Assembly (NCBI RefSeq): GCF_014648875.1
Contig: NZ_BMRY01000007.1
Span: forward strand, 248,001-312,000
DNA length: 64,000 nucleotides
Direction of reading: 5' to 3'
Origin: Streptomyces parvus
Lineage (GTDB): Bacteria; Actinomycetota; Actinomycetes; Streptomycetales; Streptomycetaceae
In this document: positions 9,279 to 17,014 of the stretch, in pieces
Layout: each line of letters starts with the position of its first letter
Position numbering within the stretch: the first letter of the stretch is position 1
Program-made: the position numbers and the translations under genes
The notes under the pieces: generated by a model
What the model was told of the DNA's origin: nothing
The model's database searches: none
The model's input: only the letters and a program-made list of their open reading frames with translations

Positions 9279-9946
9279 CCTCCACCGACCAGCAGCTCTT
9301 GGGGGCGCTCCGCCGCAGAACCGTTCAGGCTGCCGCCGATGAGCCCACGGTGCGGGGCGGGGACTGGCGGCAGGCAACCGTCGCCAGCGTCATCGGCAAC
9401 GGGACGGTTGTCACGACCGACGGGACGGTGGCGCGCCGCCTGGAGACGTACACGAACCCGGCGATCGGCGACCAAATCCGCGTCGACAGCAACGCCCTGG
9501 GGGACCGCACCACACCCGGGAGGGTGGCCGGTGCGGTCATCGACCCGCCTTGGACGACGTACACCCCGACGTGGACAGCGGGCACCACGAACCCCACGGT
9601 CGGGAACGCGGTCCGAACCGGCCGCTACCAACTGTTCGGCAAGACATGCCACGTAGCGATTCGCCTCGTGCCGGGCAGCACCACCGCGTTCGGGTCCGGG
9701 GCGTACCTGTTCGGCCTGCCGCTTCCTGTCGCCGACGACATCGTCGAGTACGTCGGCACGGCCCGGCTCACCGCCGGATCCACGTACATCGGCCAGTGCT
9801 TCGCCTCCCCAACGGCGACCACGATGAACGCCACCTTCCCCGCCTCGGCCACCCCGGCCACCGCCGCGAACATGACGCAGGTAGCCCCCGCCACGTTCGC
9901 CAACGGCCACATCCTGCGCCTCAACCTCACCTACCAGACCGCATAG
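9275..9946 (+). CDS. Phage baseplate / tail-spike associated protein
   Basis: A 223-aa protein started by GTG inside the preceding stop. The N-terminal 85 residues have an OB-fold-like pattern (GDWRQATVASVIGNGTVVTT, then IGDQIRVD) seen in phage hub and spike bases. The rest is a beta-rich segment with a YTPTWTAGTTNPTVGN motif frequent in receptor-contact proteins of actinophages. The gene is part of the tightly packed tail operon. Function is inferred from composition and position only. Confidence 0.6.
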   Translation: MTSTDQQLLGALRRRTVQAAADEPTVRGGDWRQATVASVIGNGTVVTTDGTVARRLETYTNPAIGDQIRVDSNALGDRTTPGRVAGAVIDPPWTTYTPTWTAGTTNPTVGNAVRTGRYQLFGKTCHVAIRLVPGSTTAFGSGAYLFGLPLPVADDIVEYVGTARLTAGSTYIGQCFASPTATTMNATFPASATPATAANMTQVAPATFANGHILRLNLTYQTA

Positions 9947-9960
9947 AACAGGGGGCCCGT

Positions 9961-10587
9961 GTGGCCACCAGCGACGAACTGAACCAGGGGGCGTCACTCG
10001 CCACCCTGTCCGACCCACCCGACGCCTCCGTCCTGGTCCGCGGCATCACCGACGCCGTCATCCAACGGCTCGCGATGCGGCACGCGTCAGCCTCGGCGCG
10101 AACGGCGACGATCACGTCGCCCGCCGCCGGGATGCTGACCTACCTCGTCGACGTGAAACGCTTCGACTACTACGACGGCACCACCTGGGTGCCGGTCAAG
10201 GGCCAGTCCTCCAGCAGCCTCGTCACCGCCGGATCCCCGTCGACAACGACCGAGGTCACCACCGGCATGGTCATCACCCTGCCGACCCGGGCCGGCGTCC
10301 AGTACGAACTGACCGCGTCCTGCCTGGCCCGCTCCAGCAACACCGGGGACCGGATCGAGCTTCGTATTCGTCGCGGTACCACCACCGGGGCCACCCAGGT
10401 CGGCGGCGGCAGCATCAAGGCCTACTTGGCTGCCTCCGGCGACACCCTCGTCGGCCGCGGCCTCGACACCCCCGGAGCAGGCAACACCACATGGACGGTG
10501 TTCCTCGCCCGCGGCGCCGGCTCCGGAACGGTCGAGGTCACCGCCAGCGTCGCCCTGCCCGCCGCGTTCACAGTCCGGGAGGTCTGA
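9961..10587 (+). CDS. Phage tail-tip protein, function unknown
   Basis: A 208-aa protein beginning at GTG 9961, 14 bases after the previous stop. The first part contains RTATITSPAAGMLTYLVDVKRFDYYDGTTW in short pieces, a pattern often found near the N terminus of small tail-fibre-like proteins. The remainder is Thr/Gly-rich and probably beta-structured. Its stop overlaps the ATG of the next gene. I do not recognise a named family. Location suggests a virion component at the baseplate or a short fibre. Confidence 0.55.
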   Translation: MATSDELNQGASLATLSDPPDASVLVRGITDAVIQRLAMRHASASARTATITSPAAGMLTYLVDVKRFDYYDGTTWVPVKGQSSSSLVTAGSPSTTTEVTTGMVITLPTRAGVQYELTASCLARSSNTGDRIELRIRRGTTTGATQVGGGSIKAYLAASGDTLVGRGLDTPGAGNTTWTVFLARGAGSGTVEVTASVALPAAFTVREV

Positions 10588-11108
10588 TGGTTGCGCTCAA
10601 CACCGCGGGCCGGGTTCTGGTCGGCGCCCAGTCCGACACCCAGCTCATCACCCGTGACCTCCCCGTGGACGGCACGTCTCAGACGTGGCGGCGCCTGTAC
10701 CGGCTCGTCACCGGCAGCCTGCAACCCGGGGACCTACTGGACATCGATGCTGATGCCCGGGTCACGAACGACTGCGGCAGGGACGGCGGCACCCGGTACA
10801 CGATCGGGGTCGGCTGGCACCTGTGGGCGTACTCGTACACCGACCCGCTGCGGGACGCCGGCCCGTGGTGGCAGATCTCCCACCTGATGGGCGACAACGT
10901 CGATGCGATCCGGCACCACATGCCGCTGCACATCAGCTGCCTGTACCAGGTGCCCGACGACTGGCCGCCCGGCCACCGCATGGTCATCGTCCTCCAGGCT
11001 GACGCCCACTCGACGAAGTGGGCGATCAACGGCGGCAAGGACCTGCTGACCGTCGATGACGGGTACGGGCAGCTCATCGTCCGCCACTGGGCCACCCCCA
11101 CCACCTGA
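10587..11108 (+). CDS. Hypothetical phage protein, last gene of tail operon
   Basis: A 173-aa protein whose ATG overlaps the previous stop and follows GGGAGG. It is rich in Trp, His and Asp (WHLWAYSYTDPLRD, RHHMPLHISCLYQV) and looks like a globular beta protein. No known domain was recognised. It closes the tail operon and is followed by a hairpin before the endolysin leader. It may be a structural accessory protein or a receptor-binding partner of the two preceding proteins. Confidence 0.5.
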   Translation: MVALNTAGRVLVGAQSDTQLITRDLPVDGTSQTWRRLYRLVTGSLQPGDLLDIDADARVTNDCGRDGGTRYTIGVGWHLWAYSYTDPLRDAGPWWQISHLMGDNVDAIRHHMPLHISCLYQVPDDWPPGHRMVIVLQADAHSTKWAINGGKDLLTVDDGYGQLIVRHWATPTT

Positions 11109-11120
11109 ACCCCAACACCA

Positions 11121-11150
11121 CCCCACGCCACCCATGGCCTGGGGCTCTTT
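11121..11150 (+). terminator. Interrupted hairpin before endolysin gene
   Basis: CCCC (11121-11124) pairs with GGGG (11141-11144) around an inner GCCA/TGGC stem, followed by CTCTTT. It separates the tail operon from the lysis genes and forms part of the leader repeat shared with the major tail protein gene. Confidence 0.5.
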
Positions 11151-11161
11151 CACGTCTGGAG
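11142..11161 (+). repeat. Leader repeat copy 2
   Basis: Second copy of the 20-bp element at 14-33, with two differences. It ends in GTCTGGAG, which is the ribosome binding site for the endolysin GTG at 11168. Confidence 0.6.
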
Positions 11162-11167
11162 GCCATC

Positions 11168-12094
11168 GTGGCCACACCGCTCTCCGCCGAGAAGCACCTG
11201 AAGGCCCTCCGCGACGAGGGCCTGAAGGTCTCCGAGCACCGCAGCTGGCGCACCAACAACCGCAACCACAAAGGCCCCTGGGGGCCAGCCCACGGGGTAA
11301 TGATCCACCACACCGTGAGCTCCGGCGACGACTCCTCGGTCGAGCTCTGCTACAACGGCCACTCGGCTCTGCCCGGGCCCCTGTGCCACGGCGTCGGTCG
11401 CAACGACGGCGTGGTCGCCCTCGTGTCGTCCGCCCGCGCGAACCACGCTGGCTCCGGTGACGGGGATGTGCTGCGCGCCGTCATCAACGAAACCGCCCTG
11501 CCTGCACCGAACGAGGCGAACACCGACGGGAACCGGCACTTCTACGGGCTGGAGATCGTCAACCTCGGCGACAACAAGGACACCTACACCAAGAGCCAGT
11601 ACCGGGCTGCGGTGCTGTGGGCAGCCGCCCTGTGCCGAGCACACGGCTGGTCGGAGAAGTCCGTCATCGGCCACAAGGAATGGCAGCCCGGAAAGATCGA
11701 CCCCCGCGGCCCCATCGAGGGCGGCGGCAGCTTCTCCATGCCCCAGTTCCGCGCCGACGTGCGCGCCCAGCTCGCCGCCAAGCCCGGCACACCTACGCCG
11801 AGCAAGCCGGCCACCCCCAGCAAGCCTGTCCCCCCGAAGGAGAACCCTGTGGCCCTGTCCGATGCCGACGTGCAGCGCATCGCGAAGGCTACCGCCGACG
11901 AGGTCTGGAAGGTCATGGCCAAGTCCGACGGCGTGTACCTCGCTCCGACCGACGCACCCGACTACAGCCCCACCGTCACCGATCCCGGCCACTACTGGTC
12001 CGGGCGGCAGGTGATGGCAGACCTGGTGCGCCGGGTCCGCGACACACAAAAGGCGGTCGCCGACCTGGTGGCCGCACAGAAGAAGGAGTCCTGA
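11168..12094 (+). CDS. Endolysin, N-acetylmuramoyl-L-alanine amidase
   Basis: A 308-aa lytic enzyme that should cleave the bond between muramic acid and the peptide stem at the end of infection. Residues about 40-180 form a zinc amidase (Amidase_2/PGRP-like) domain with MIHHTVSS (His47, His48) and GHKEWQPGKIDP (His169, Lys176, Asp178), the expected zinc and catalytic positions. A Pro/Thr-rich linker (about 200-225) leads to a C-terminal segment with YSPTVTDPGHYWSGRQVMADLVRR, probably for wall binding. There is no signal peptide, so release needs the holin encoded next. GTG follows GGAGG. The stop overlaps the holin ATG. Confidence 0.92.
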   Translation: MATPLSAEKHLKALRDEGLKVSEHRSWRTNNRNHKGPWGPAHGVMIHHTVSSGDDSSVELCYNGHSALPGPLCHGVGRNDGVVALVSSARANHAGSGDGDVLRAVINETALPAPNEANTDGNRHFYGLEIVNLGDNKDTYTKSQYRAAVLWAAALCRAHGWSEKSVIGHKEWQPGKIDPRGPIEGGGSFSMPQFRADVRAQLAAKPGTPTPSKPATPSKPVPPKENPVALSDADVQRIAKATADEVWKVMAKSDGVYLAPTDAPDYSPTVTDPGHYWSGRQVMADLVRRVRDTQKAVADLVAAQKKES

Positions 12095-12477
12095 TGCGCA
12101 TCTTCGGCAGAGAACCGGTCTACATCCTCGGATTCCTCGCAGCCGCCCTGCAGGCGCTCACCGCGTTCGGCCTCGACGTCACCGAGACCCAGCAGACGCT
12201 TGTCAACACGTTCGCCGCTGCGGTCGTCGGCGTCATCACCGCAGTCGTCCTCAAGACCGGGGCGCTCGCCGCGGCACTCCTCGGGTTCGCCCAGTCCGGC
12301 ATGGCGCTCGCCGTCGGCTTCGGCCTTGACTGGTCCACCGACATGCAGGGCAAGGTCATGGCCGCCGTCGCCGCCCTCCTCGCCCTGTGGCTCCGCGAGA
12401 AGGTCACCGCCCCCGTGCCCACGACCGGCCTGGAACAGTCCAGCCCCGTCAAGGCGCCTGCTGCCGTAGGCGGCTAG
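12094..12477 (+). CDS. Putative holin
   Basis: A 127-aa membrane protein in translational overlap with the endolysin. It has two or three hydrophobic segments (about 9-27, 37-70 and 96-108) and a short charged C-terminal tail with VKAPAAVGG at the end. Position, size and topology match actinophage holins that form membrane lesions to release the endolysin. Holins are too variable in sequence for a firm family call. Confidence 0.7.
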   Translation: MRIFGREPVYILGFLAAALQALTAFGLDVTETQQTLVNTFAAAVVGVITAVVLKTGALAAALLGFAQSGMALAVGFGLDWSTDMQGKVMAAVAALLALWLREKVTAPVPTTGLEQSSPVKAPAAVGG

Positions 12478-12924
12478 GTGCCGTGCCGTGCGGCCCGGTG
12501 GTTGCACCGGAGGCTGGGTCGCCGTGGCATCTTCCTGGCCATCATCGGGATCGGGAAGACCTGCTGGGGCGTCTCGTTCCTTGTCGATCCGCCAAGCGCC
12601 GAAGGGCTCCGGCTTCTTACCCAGCTATGCTCGATACGCCACTGGTCCTGGCTGTGGATCATCGCCGGGCTCGTCACCTTCGTGTCCGCGTGGCTCCGCA
12701 TCGGCCGCGACCGCTTCGGTTTCATCGCCGCACTCATTCCCCCCGCAATCTGGGCAACCGCCTACACCTCCGCCGCGTTGAGCGGCGAGTACTCCCGCGG
12801 CGGGTTCGTCGCAATCTGGTACTGCACCTCGCACGTCGGGGTCATCTTGTGGGCGGCCACGGTGCCCGAGCATTCGGTCCCCCCAGCTCCGCGGCGCGCC
12901 AGGAAAGGTAAGGCGCCGTCGTGA
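12478..12924 (+). CDS. Small membrane protein of lysis region (four TM)
   Basis: A 148-aa protein starting with the GTG that directly follows the holin stop. It has a basic N terminus and about four hydrophobic segments (GIFLAIIGIGKTCWGVSFLV; WSWLWIIAGLVTFVSAWL; GFIAALIPPAIWATAYTSAA; GFVAIWYCTSHVGVILWAA), and ends in a basic tail. It could be a second holin or an accessory of the lysis apparatus. The end overlaps the next GTG. Confidence 0.6.
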   Translation: MPCRAARWLHRRLGRRGIFLAIIGIGKTCWGVSFLVDPPSAEGLRLLTQLCSIRHWSWLWIIAGLVTFVSAWLRIGRDRFGFIAALIPPAIWATAYTSAALSGEYSRGGFVAIWYCTSHVGVILWAATVPEHSVPPAPRRARKGKAPS

Positions 12925-13271
12925 ACATCTGGGTAGCCGTGATCGGCATGGTGGGGACGGCTCTGGCTGCTGCCTTCGCAGCCAAGGCGACGCGGGCCGC
13001 ATCGAGGGCGACAGCTGATGCGACCCGAGCTGCCGCCCTCGCCCAGGCTGAGCCCAACCAGCGGGCCGCAGACCTGGCGTCCTTTCAGGCGATCAGGGAC
13101 GACATGAAGGGTGAGATCACCAAGATGCGGGACGAGACCCGGTCGCTGCGATCGTTGGTCCGGGCGTTCGCCGGGTACGTCGGTGAGCTGACGTCCCAGA
13201 TGCGCAGCCACGGCATCGAACCCCCTGCACCGCCGGAACGGATCACCGAGTACAACCGAACTGGAGTGTGA
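12921..13271 (+). CDS. Small membrane-anchored coiled-coil protein
   Basis: A 116-aa protein overlapping the preceding stop. One N-terminal membrane segment (IWVAVIGMVGTALAAAFAA) is followed by an Ala/Arg/Glu-rich helix likely to form a coiled coil to about residue 95. The layout resembles phage spanin-like or holin-partner proteins and the small membrane proteins behind holins in actinophages. No catalytic motif was seen. Confidence 0.6.
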   Translation: MNIWVAVIGMVGTALAAAFAAKATRAASRATADATRAAALAQAEPNQRAADLASFQAIRDDMKGEITKMRDETRSLRSLVRAFAGYVGELTSQMRSHGIEPPAPPERITEYNRTGV

Positions 13272-13273
13272 CC

Positions 13274-13432
13274 GTGGCAGACATGCCAGCACGACAAGTC
13301 GAGCGTCGTCTCGACGAGGGTGCGGGGGACCTCGAAACGCTCATCGAACTCGGCCTCGCCGAAGAACAACCCGTGCCCCAGTACCAGGGCCTGTTCCTGG
13401 AGCCCGACCTACCGCCGGCCGAAGAGCCGTGA
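13274..13432 (+). CDS. Very small acidic protein (52 aa), last lysis-region gene
   Basis: The GTG lies two bases beyond the previous stop, so the gene is in the same operon. The 52-aa product is acidic, with a helical centre (VERRLDEGAGDLETLIELGL) and a Pro/Glu-rich end. A strong hairpin terminator follows four bases after the stop, which supports this being a real last cistron. Function is unknown. Confidence 0.55.
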   Translation: MADMPARQVERRLDEGAGDLETLIELGLAEEQPVPQYQGLFLEPDLPPAEEP

Positions 13433-13436
13433 ACAG

Positions 13437-13466
13437 CCCCCTCCCTCACGGGAGGGGGCCACTTTC
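13437..13466 (+). terminator. Terminator of phage late operon
   Basis: CCCCCTCCC (13437-13445) pairs perfectly with GGGAGGGGG (13450-13458) around TCAC, followed by CCACTTT. It lies just after the last small lysis-region gene. Confidence 0.8.
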
Positions 13467-13469
13467 GCG

Positions 13470-13667
13470 TCCTGGCGCACCACGGCGTGGCGGCACGGTA
13501 ATGCCGTGGCGTTGTCGCTTCGCGTATCTGCTGCCAGGTGGAATACTTGCCCCAGGTACTCCCGGTGCGAAGGCTGCGATCTGCTAGCAGCCAAACGACC
13601 TTGGATCTCGGGAGGCGCACCCCGCCGTGTCGATGACACGGGCGGGCTCTATGTCGCGTGAGGACCA
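13470..13667. other. Non-coding gap before HNH gene with short inverted repeats
   Basis: No convincing gene lies here. The stretch contains the inverted repeat CACGG-TAATG-CCGTG near 13494 and the palindrome CTGCTAGCAG near 13580. A non-coding gap between the lysis genes and an HNH nuclease is where many cos-type actinophages carry the packaging site, so this is a candidate cos region. No single-strand end sequence can be recognised. Confidence 0.3.
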
Positions 13668-14306
13668 TTGAGCGAGACCGAGATCCAGACGTGCATGCAC
13701 TGCGACCGGCCACTTCCGCTGACCGAGTTCCATCGGCCTGACAGGGACGGGGGCTCCCGCAAGTGCCGCTCCTGCCGAGCAGCGACCCGGAAGACGTGGC
13801 GGGAGACTTACCGCGAGAAGCAGTCGGTCTACCGCCGTCGCTTCAAGCTCTCGCAGTATGGCCTCACGGAGGCCGAGTACGACTCCATGCTTGCGGCTCA
13901 GGGTGGCGTATGCGCCATGTGCCGGGAGACCTGTGTTTCAGGCCGCCAGTTGGCCGTTGACCACGATCACTCAACGGGTGTTGTGCGGGGCCTCCTGTGC
14001 GTGAAGTGCAACCGGCAGCTTGGGATCTTCGAGGCGCTTCGCTCCACGGCGGAGGAGTACCTTGCGGCCTACGGGGCGGGCAACCCGCACATCTCGCACG
14101 GGGAAGCTCTCAGGGAGCAGCGCGAGGCTCCTCGCCCGCGAGGGTCTGCGGCTACGAGCAGGCTGACGGAGGGCGATGTTGCTCAGATGCGTGCGCGGTA
14201 CGCCGCTGGCGGCGTGACTCAACGTGGGCTTGCTGCGGACTACGGGATCTCCCAGAATGCCGTGGGCTTGATCTTGCGGCGGGTCACGTGGGGTCACGTG
14301 GCCTGA
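13668..14306 (+). CDS. Endonuclease VII-like HNH nuclease
   Basis: A 212-aa protein with a TTG start (MSETEIQTCMHC). It has an N-terminal zinc ribbon (Cys9, Cys12, Cys33, Cys36). The recombination endonuclease VII core contains QYGLTEAEYDSMLAAQGG, zinc cysteines 82, 85, 111 and 114, and the catalytic-like DHDH at 98-101. The C-terminal 45 residues (RLTEGDVAQMRARYAAGGVT and onward) read as a helix-turn-helix. Relatives resolve branched DNA or help cos cleavage and packaging. Its place after the lysis genes fits a packaging role. The weak ribosome site leaves some doubt on the start. Confidence 0.85.
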   Translation: MSETEIQTCMHCDRPLPLTEFHRPDRDGGSRKCRSCRAATRKTWRETYREKQSVYRRRFKLSQYGLTEAEYDSMLAAQGGVCAMCRETCVSGRQLAVDHDHSTGVVRGLLCVKCNRQLGIFEALRSTAEEYLAAYGAGNPHISHGEALREQREAPRPRGSAATSRLTEGDVAQMRARYAAGGVTQRGLAADYGISQNAVGLILRRVTWGHVA

Positions 14307-14317
14307 CCGCGACGCGC

Positions 14318-14351
14318 CTGCGCCCCGCCCTCGGATGAGGGCGGGGCGCAG
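14318..14351. terminator. Bidirectional terminator
   Basis: A perfect 15-bp stem, CTGCGCCCCGCCCTC paired with GAGGGCGGGGCGCAG, encloses GGAT. It stands between the convergent HNH gene and the leftward small zinc protein gene and can serve both. Confidence 0.85.
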
Positions 14352-14354
14352 CGA

Positions 14355-14609
14355 TCAGAAGCCTGCCTGTACGGCCTTCTGGTGTATTCCTCGCCGGAGG
14401 GCGTCGACTACAGCCTGAGGTTTGCCGAGGGGTGCCAAGTCCTCTTCGATGTCGATGTCGCCGACGCCGGCGGTGTACACGGTGTGTTGGGCGCAGAGGG
14501 CGGTGCCCTGCCACATGGTGGCGGCGCGAACCCAGGTGGCTTCTCGGATGCATTCCGCGCACCAGCCGAGCGGAGGGAGCTCGCGAGGATCGTCTACGGA
14601 TCGAGTCAT
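14355..14609 (-). CDS. Small putative zinc-binding protein
   Basis: An 84-aa protein with a likely metal site WCAECIREA and ALCAQH, four Cys/His ligands spaced about 20 residues apart. The start MTRSVDDPRELPP is chosen because a TACGGT element lies seven bases upstream, which would make the transcript leaderless as is common in Streptomyces. No ribosome site is visible. Function is unknown. Confidence 0.5.
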   Translation of the reverse strand: MTRSVDDPRELPPLGWCAECIREATWVRAATMWQGTALCAQHTVYTAGVGDIDIEEDLAPLGKPQAVVDALRRGIHQKAVQAGF

Positions 14610-14825
14610 GGTGCGGACCGTACAGCGTGGCACTGACAAAGGCTTCGGATTCGGGAGAGCTCGCCGGAGCTGGCGCTGACCTACTCTCGATAACATGCCG
14701 TATCGCGGGCCCTGCTCCTCTCGGAGCGGGGCCCTTCTTCGCGCCGGAAGCACTCCATCACGGCGTCCACAAACGATCGTCTGCGAGACAGTCGAAACCC
14801 AACCTCGCCACGCTGGACCTTTGTT

Positions 14826-14880
14826 GTTACGCAACTCGTGTACGCATCTATGTAACGCCTAGCTCCCTTTGCGATACAAT
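14826..14880 (+). promoter_or_regulatory. Recombinase promoter and candidate crossover or operator site
   Basis: GTTAC (14826-14830) and GTAAC (14852-14856) form an inverted repeat around a 21-bp centre in which TACGCA also recurs. TACAAT at 14875-14880 is a good -10, five bases before the recombinase ATG. The size fits a dimer binding site for a small serine recombinase, but an operator for another regulator is equally possible. Confidence 0.35.
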
Positions 14881-14885
14881 CAAGC

Positions 14886-15458
14886 ATGAGGATCGGCGTA
14901 GCGCGAGTCTCAACTCGCGACCAGAACCCCGAAGCCCAAGAAGACGCACTCCGAGCCGCAGGCTGCGAGAAAGTCTTCACCGACAAGGCGTCCGGCAAGC
15001 TCGCCCGCCGCCCCGAACTCGACAAAGCCCTCATGGTCGCCCGCGAAGGCGACCAGATCGTCATCACCAAGCTCGACCGCCTCGGCCGCTCCCTGAAGAA
15101 CCTCATCGAGCTGTCCGAGGAACTGAGGTCCCGTGACATCGGCCTCGTCGTCCTGGATCAGGGCATCGACACCGCCACCCCGGCAGGACGGCTCTTCTTC
15201 CAGATCATCGGTGCCATCGCCGAGTTCGAGCACTCCCTCATGTCCGACCGCACGATCGAAGGTCTCGAAGCAGCCCGAGCACGCGGACGGACCGGCGGGC
15301 AGAAGCCGAAGCTCAAGGCCCGCCAGATCAAGCTCGCCCAGGAGATGTACGACGAGCTCGGCGCCGACGGGAAGCGCAAGTACACCGTCCAGCAGATTGC
15401 CGACGAGTTCGGCGTCAGCAGGCCCACCATCTACCGCCATCTCTCCAAGGAGGGCTGA
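14886..15458 (+). CDS. Small serine recombinase (Hin/Gin/resolvase type)
   Basis: A 190-aa site-specific recombinase. The catalytic domain covers about 1-140 with VSTRDQN (nucleophile Ser9), KLDRLGRS and TPAGRLFFQIIGAIAEFE. The C-terminal domain is a helix-turn-helix (YTVQQIADEFGVSRPTIYRHL). Family members invert or resolve DNA between short sites. It lacks the large C-terminal region of serine integrases and so is unlikely to be the phage integrase. The TACAAT promoter element lies right before the ATG and no clear ribosome site is present, so the transcript may be leaderless or nearly so. The next gene follows one base after the stop. Confidence 0.9.
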   Translation: MRIGVARVSTRDQNPEAQEDALRAAGCEKVFTDKASGKLARRPELDKALMVAREGDQIVITKLDRLGRSLKNLIELSEELRSRDIGLVVLDQGIDTATPAGRLFFQIIGAIAEFEHSLMSDRTIEGLEAARARGRTGGQKPKLKARQIKLAQEMYDELGADGKRKYTVQQIADEFGVSRPTIYRHLSKEG

Positions 15459-15459
15459 C

Positions 15460-16260
15460 ATGCACTTTCGCTACGACCCCGACGAATGGCGCCCAGCGCA
15501 GGGCCACTCCCGGCTGCGCGCCAACACCGGCCGACTCAAGCCGGGCAGCATCCTCGTATGGGACCGCCAGCCCTACCGCCTGATCGAAGTCCGCGAACGT
15601 GACCACGCTGACTGGCCCCAGAACTACCGTGACGCATGGGTGAAACACGGCATGCCCGACCCCGCCACCTGGGGCTACAGGCCTCGCGTTGCCGTACTCC
15701 GGCACGACGACCAGCCACAATCCAAGCCCCTTCACCTCCTGTGCCCGGACAGCACCTACTGGTACGTCCTGCCCGAGCACTACTGGGTGTGCCGAACCTG
15801 CCAAGAGCTGCCCCCGTGCAGGCACGTCCACAACGAAGCCGTCATGGAACGTGCCGCTGAGCGCATGGAGAAGGAGATGGCGATCATGCCGGGCGTCTGC
15901 CACGGGTGCCGCGAACCCATCAGCAGCCGCCAGAAGTCGTTCGCGTTCCCCGGCCCGAACCTGATCCGCCCCGACCTCGGTGACGACTCGGCTGTCTTCC
16001 ACACGCGCAACGGCTGCGCAGGCTCTATGAAGGCTTACGACGAGCGCTGGGCCGCCGCCGAGGAAGGGCGGCGCCGCTACTTCTACTGCGAGGGCACGAA
16101 GACCGTGCACCACGACGGAACCAGCGAGTGCAGCACGCCTGACTGTTTGGCCAAGGGGAATCTCGCCGACTGGGTAGAGCACAAGCTCTGGATCCAGCAC
16201 CACCCCGGAAGCGGCCCCGAAGTCCAAGGCTGCTGGTGCCTGGCTGCCGCTGCTGCGTGA
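15460..16260 (+). CDS. Cysteine-rich protein of unknown function
   Basis: A 266-aa protein starting one base after the recombinase stop, with AAGGAGGG as ribosome site. The N-terminal half has a compact domain (GSILVWDRQPYRLIEVRERD) that reads like a small beta barrel. The second half carries paired cysteines: CRTCQELPPCRH, CHGCREPI, CAGS, CEGTK, CSTPDC and CWC, suggesting several zinc sites. Such proteins recur in Streptomyces mobile elements without known function. Coupling to the recombinase suggests a DNA-related role. Confidence 0.6.
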   Translation: MHFRYDPDEWRPAQGHSRLRANTGRLKPGSILVWDRQPYRLIEVRERDHADWPQNYRDAWVKHGMPDPATWGYRPRVAVLRHDDQPQSKPLHLLCPDSTYWYVLPEHYWVCRTCQELPPCRHVHNEAVMERAAERMEKEMAIMPGVCHGCREPISSRQKSFAFPGPNLIRPDLGDDSAVFHTRNGCAGSMKAYDERWAAAEEGRRRYFYCEGTKTVHHDGTSECSTPDCLAKGNLADWVEHKLWIQHHPGSGPEVQGCWCLAAAAA

Positions 16261-16273
16261 CCTGACACAGCGC

Positions 16274-16308
16274 GACGCCCCAGCCCGAGGAAAGCGGGCT
16301 GGGGCGTC
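16274..16308 (+). terminator. Terminator
   Basis: A 14-bp perfect stem starting GACGCCCC and ending GGGGCGTC lies just after the cysteine-rich gene. The same outer stem occurs in the hairpin at 20097-20135. Confidence 0.8.
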
Positions 16309-16355
16309 ACTGCGACACCCTACTGTTCACTCATCCGCACCGCTCAGGGGGACTC

Positions 16356-16829
16356 ATGAGAATCCGCATGCTCGCCGTCACCGCGCTGCTCGCCACCGCG
16401 CTCACCGCCTGCTCCGGCGGCCAGGAGCCCGACTCGAAACCCAGCACGAAGCCGACACCCACGGCGAGCAAGTTGTCCGCCTTGGCGCCCGCCTGGCAGC
16501 CGAAGCTCGACGCCGCAGCCGAGGGAGCTGTGGCCACCTGTCAGACGCCCAGTAGCGACGCCTGCGCCGAGGTTCTCACCGACATCATGATCGTCGTGAA
16601 CGAGCTGGAGGGCGAGATCGAAGCTCCGGGGCGCGGCCCGTACCGCGAGTCAACGAAGCAGATCGCGAAGATGCAGGCGGCGACGGACAAGTACGTGGAC
16701 GAGGGATGCCAGGGCGATCCGGCGGCGGATGACCCGGACTCGGACTGCTGGGGGATCAGCTCCATCACGGTCGGCGCGGCCACTCTCGGCATGACGCTGA
16801 TGACCGACGACCTCGCCCAGCCGAAGTAG
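16356..16829 (+). CDS. Small secreted lipoprotein
   Basis: A 157-aa protein with a signal peptide and lipobox LTAC (Cys19), then a Ser/Thr/Pro-rich spacer and a compact domain with four cysteines (around CQTP, CAEV, CQGD and CWGI) that could form two disulfides. The ATG follows GGGGGAC. As a surface lipoprotein carried on a prophage and transcribed alone behind a terminator, it could be a lysogenic conversion factor such as a superinfection exclusion protein. This is inference, since no family is recognised. Confidence 0.65.
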   Translation: MRIRMLAVTALLATALTACSGGQEPDSKPSTKPTPTASKLSALAPAWQPKLDAAAEGAVATCQTPSSDACAEVLTDIMIVVNELEGEIEAPGRGPYRESTKQIAKMQAATDKYVDEGCQGDPAADDPDSDCWGISSITVGAATLGMTLMTDDLAQPK

Positions 16830-16928
16830 CACCAACAGTTTCCGGTCACACCTCTACCCCTGTGGCCTGAAGAGGTGCATCGTTGCCTGTGTGAGACCCC
16901 TCCTTCCAGGGCGAGGTTTCCACCCTCA

Positions 16929-16962
16929 GGCCCTGCCCGCGCCCCCCGTCGTGGGCGGGGCC
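16929..16962. terminator. Hairpin between lipoprotein gene and leftward DUF3223 gene
   Basis: GGCCCTGCCCGC pairs with GTGGGCGGGGCC (one G-T pair) around a CCCCCC-rich loop. The two flanking genes are convergent, so it may act on both. No T-run is obvious. Confidence 0.5.
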
Positions 16963-17014
16963 TGCCGCTCCTCCCGGCTCCCCACGGGAGGCCAAGCGGC
17001 TGCCCGGGCTCTGG

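Noticed and set aside
14886..15458. Serine recombinase as the phage integrase
   Set aside because: At 190 aa it lacks the large C-terminal region of serine integrases and lies 10 kb from the probable junction. The integrase is more likely at the left end outside the window.
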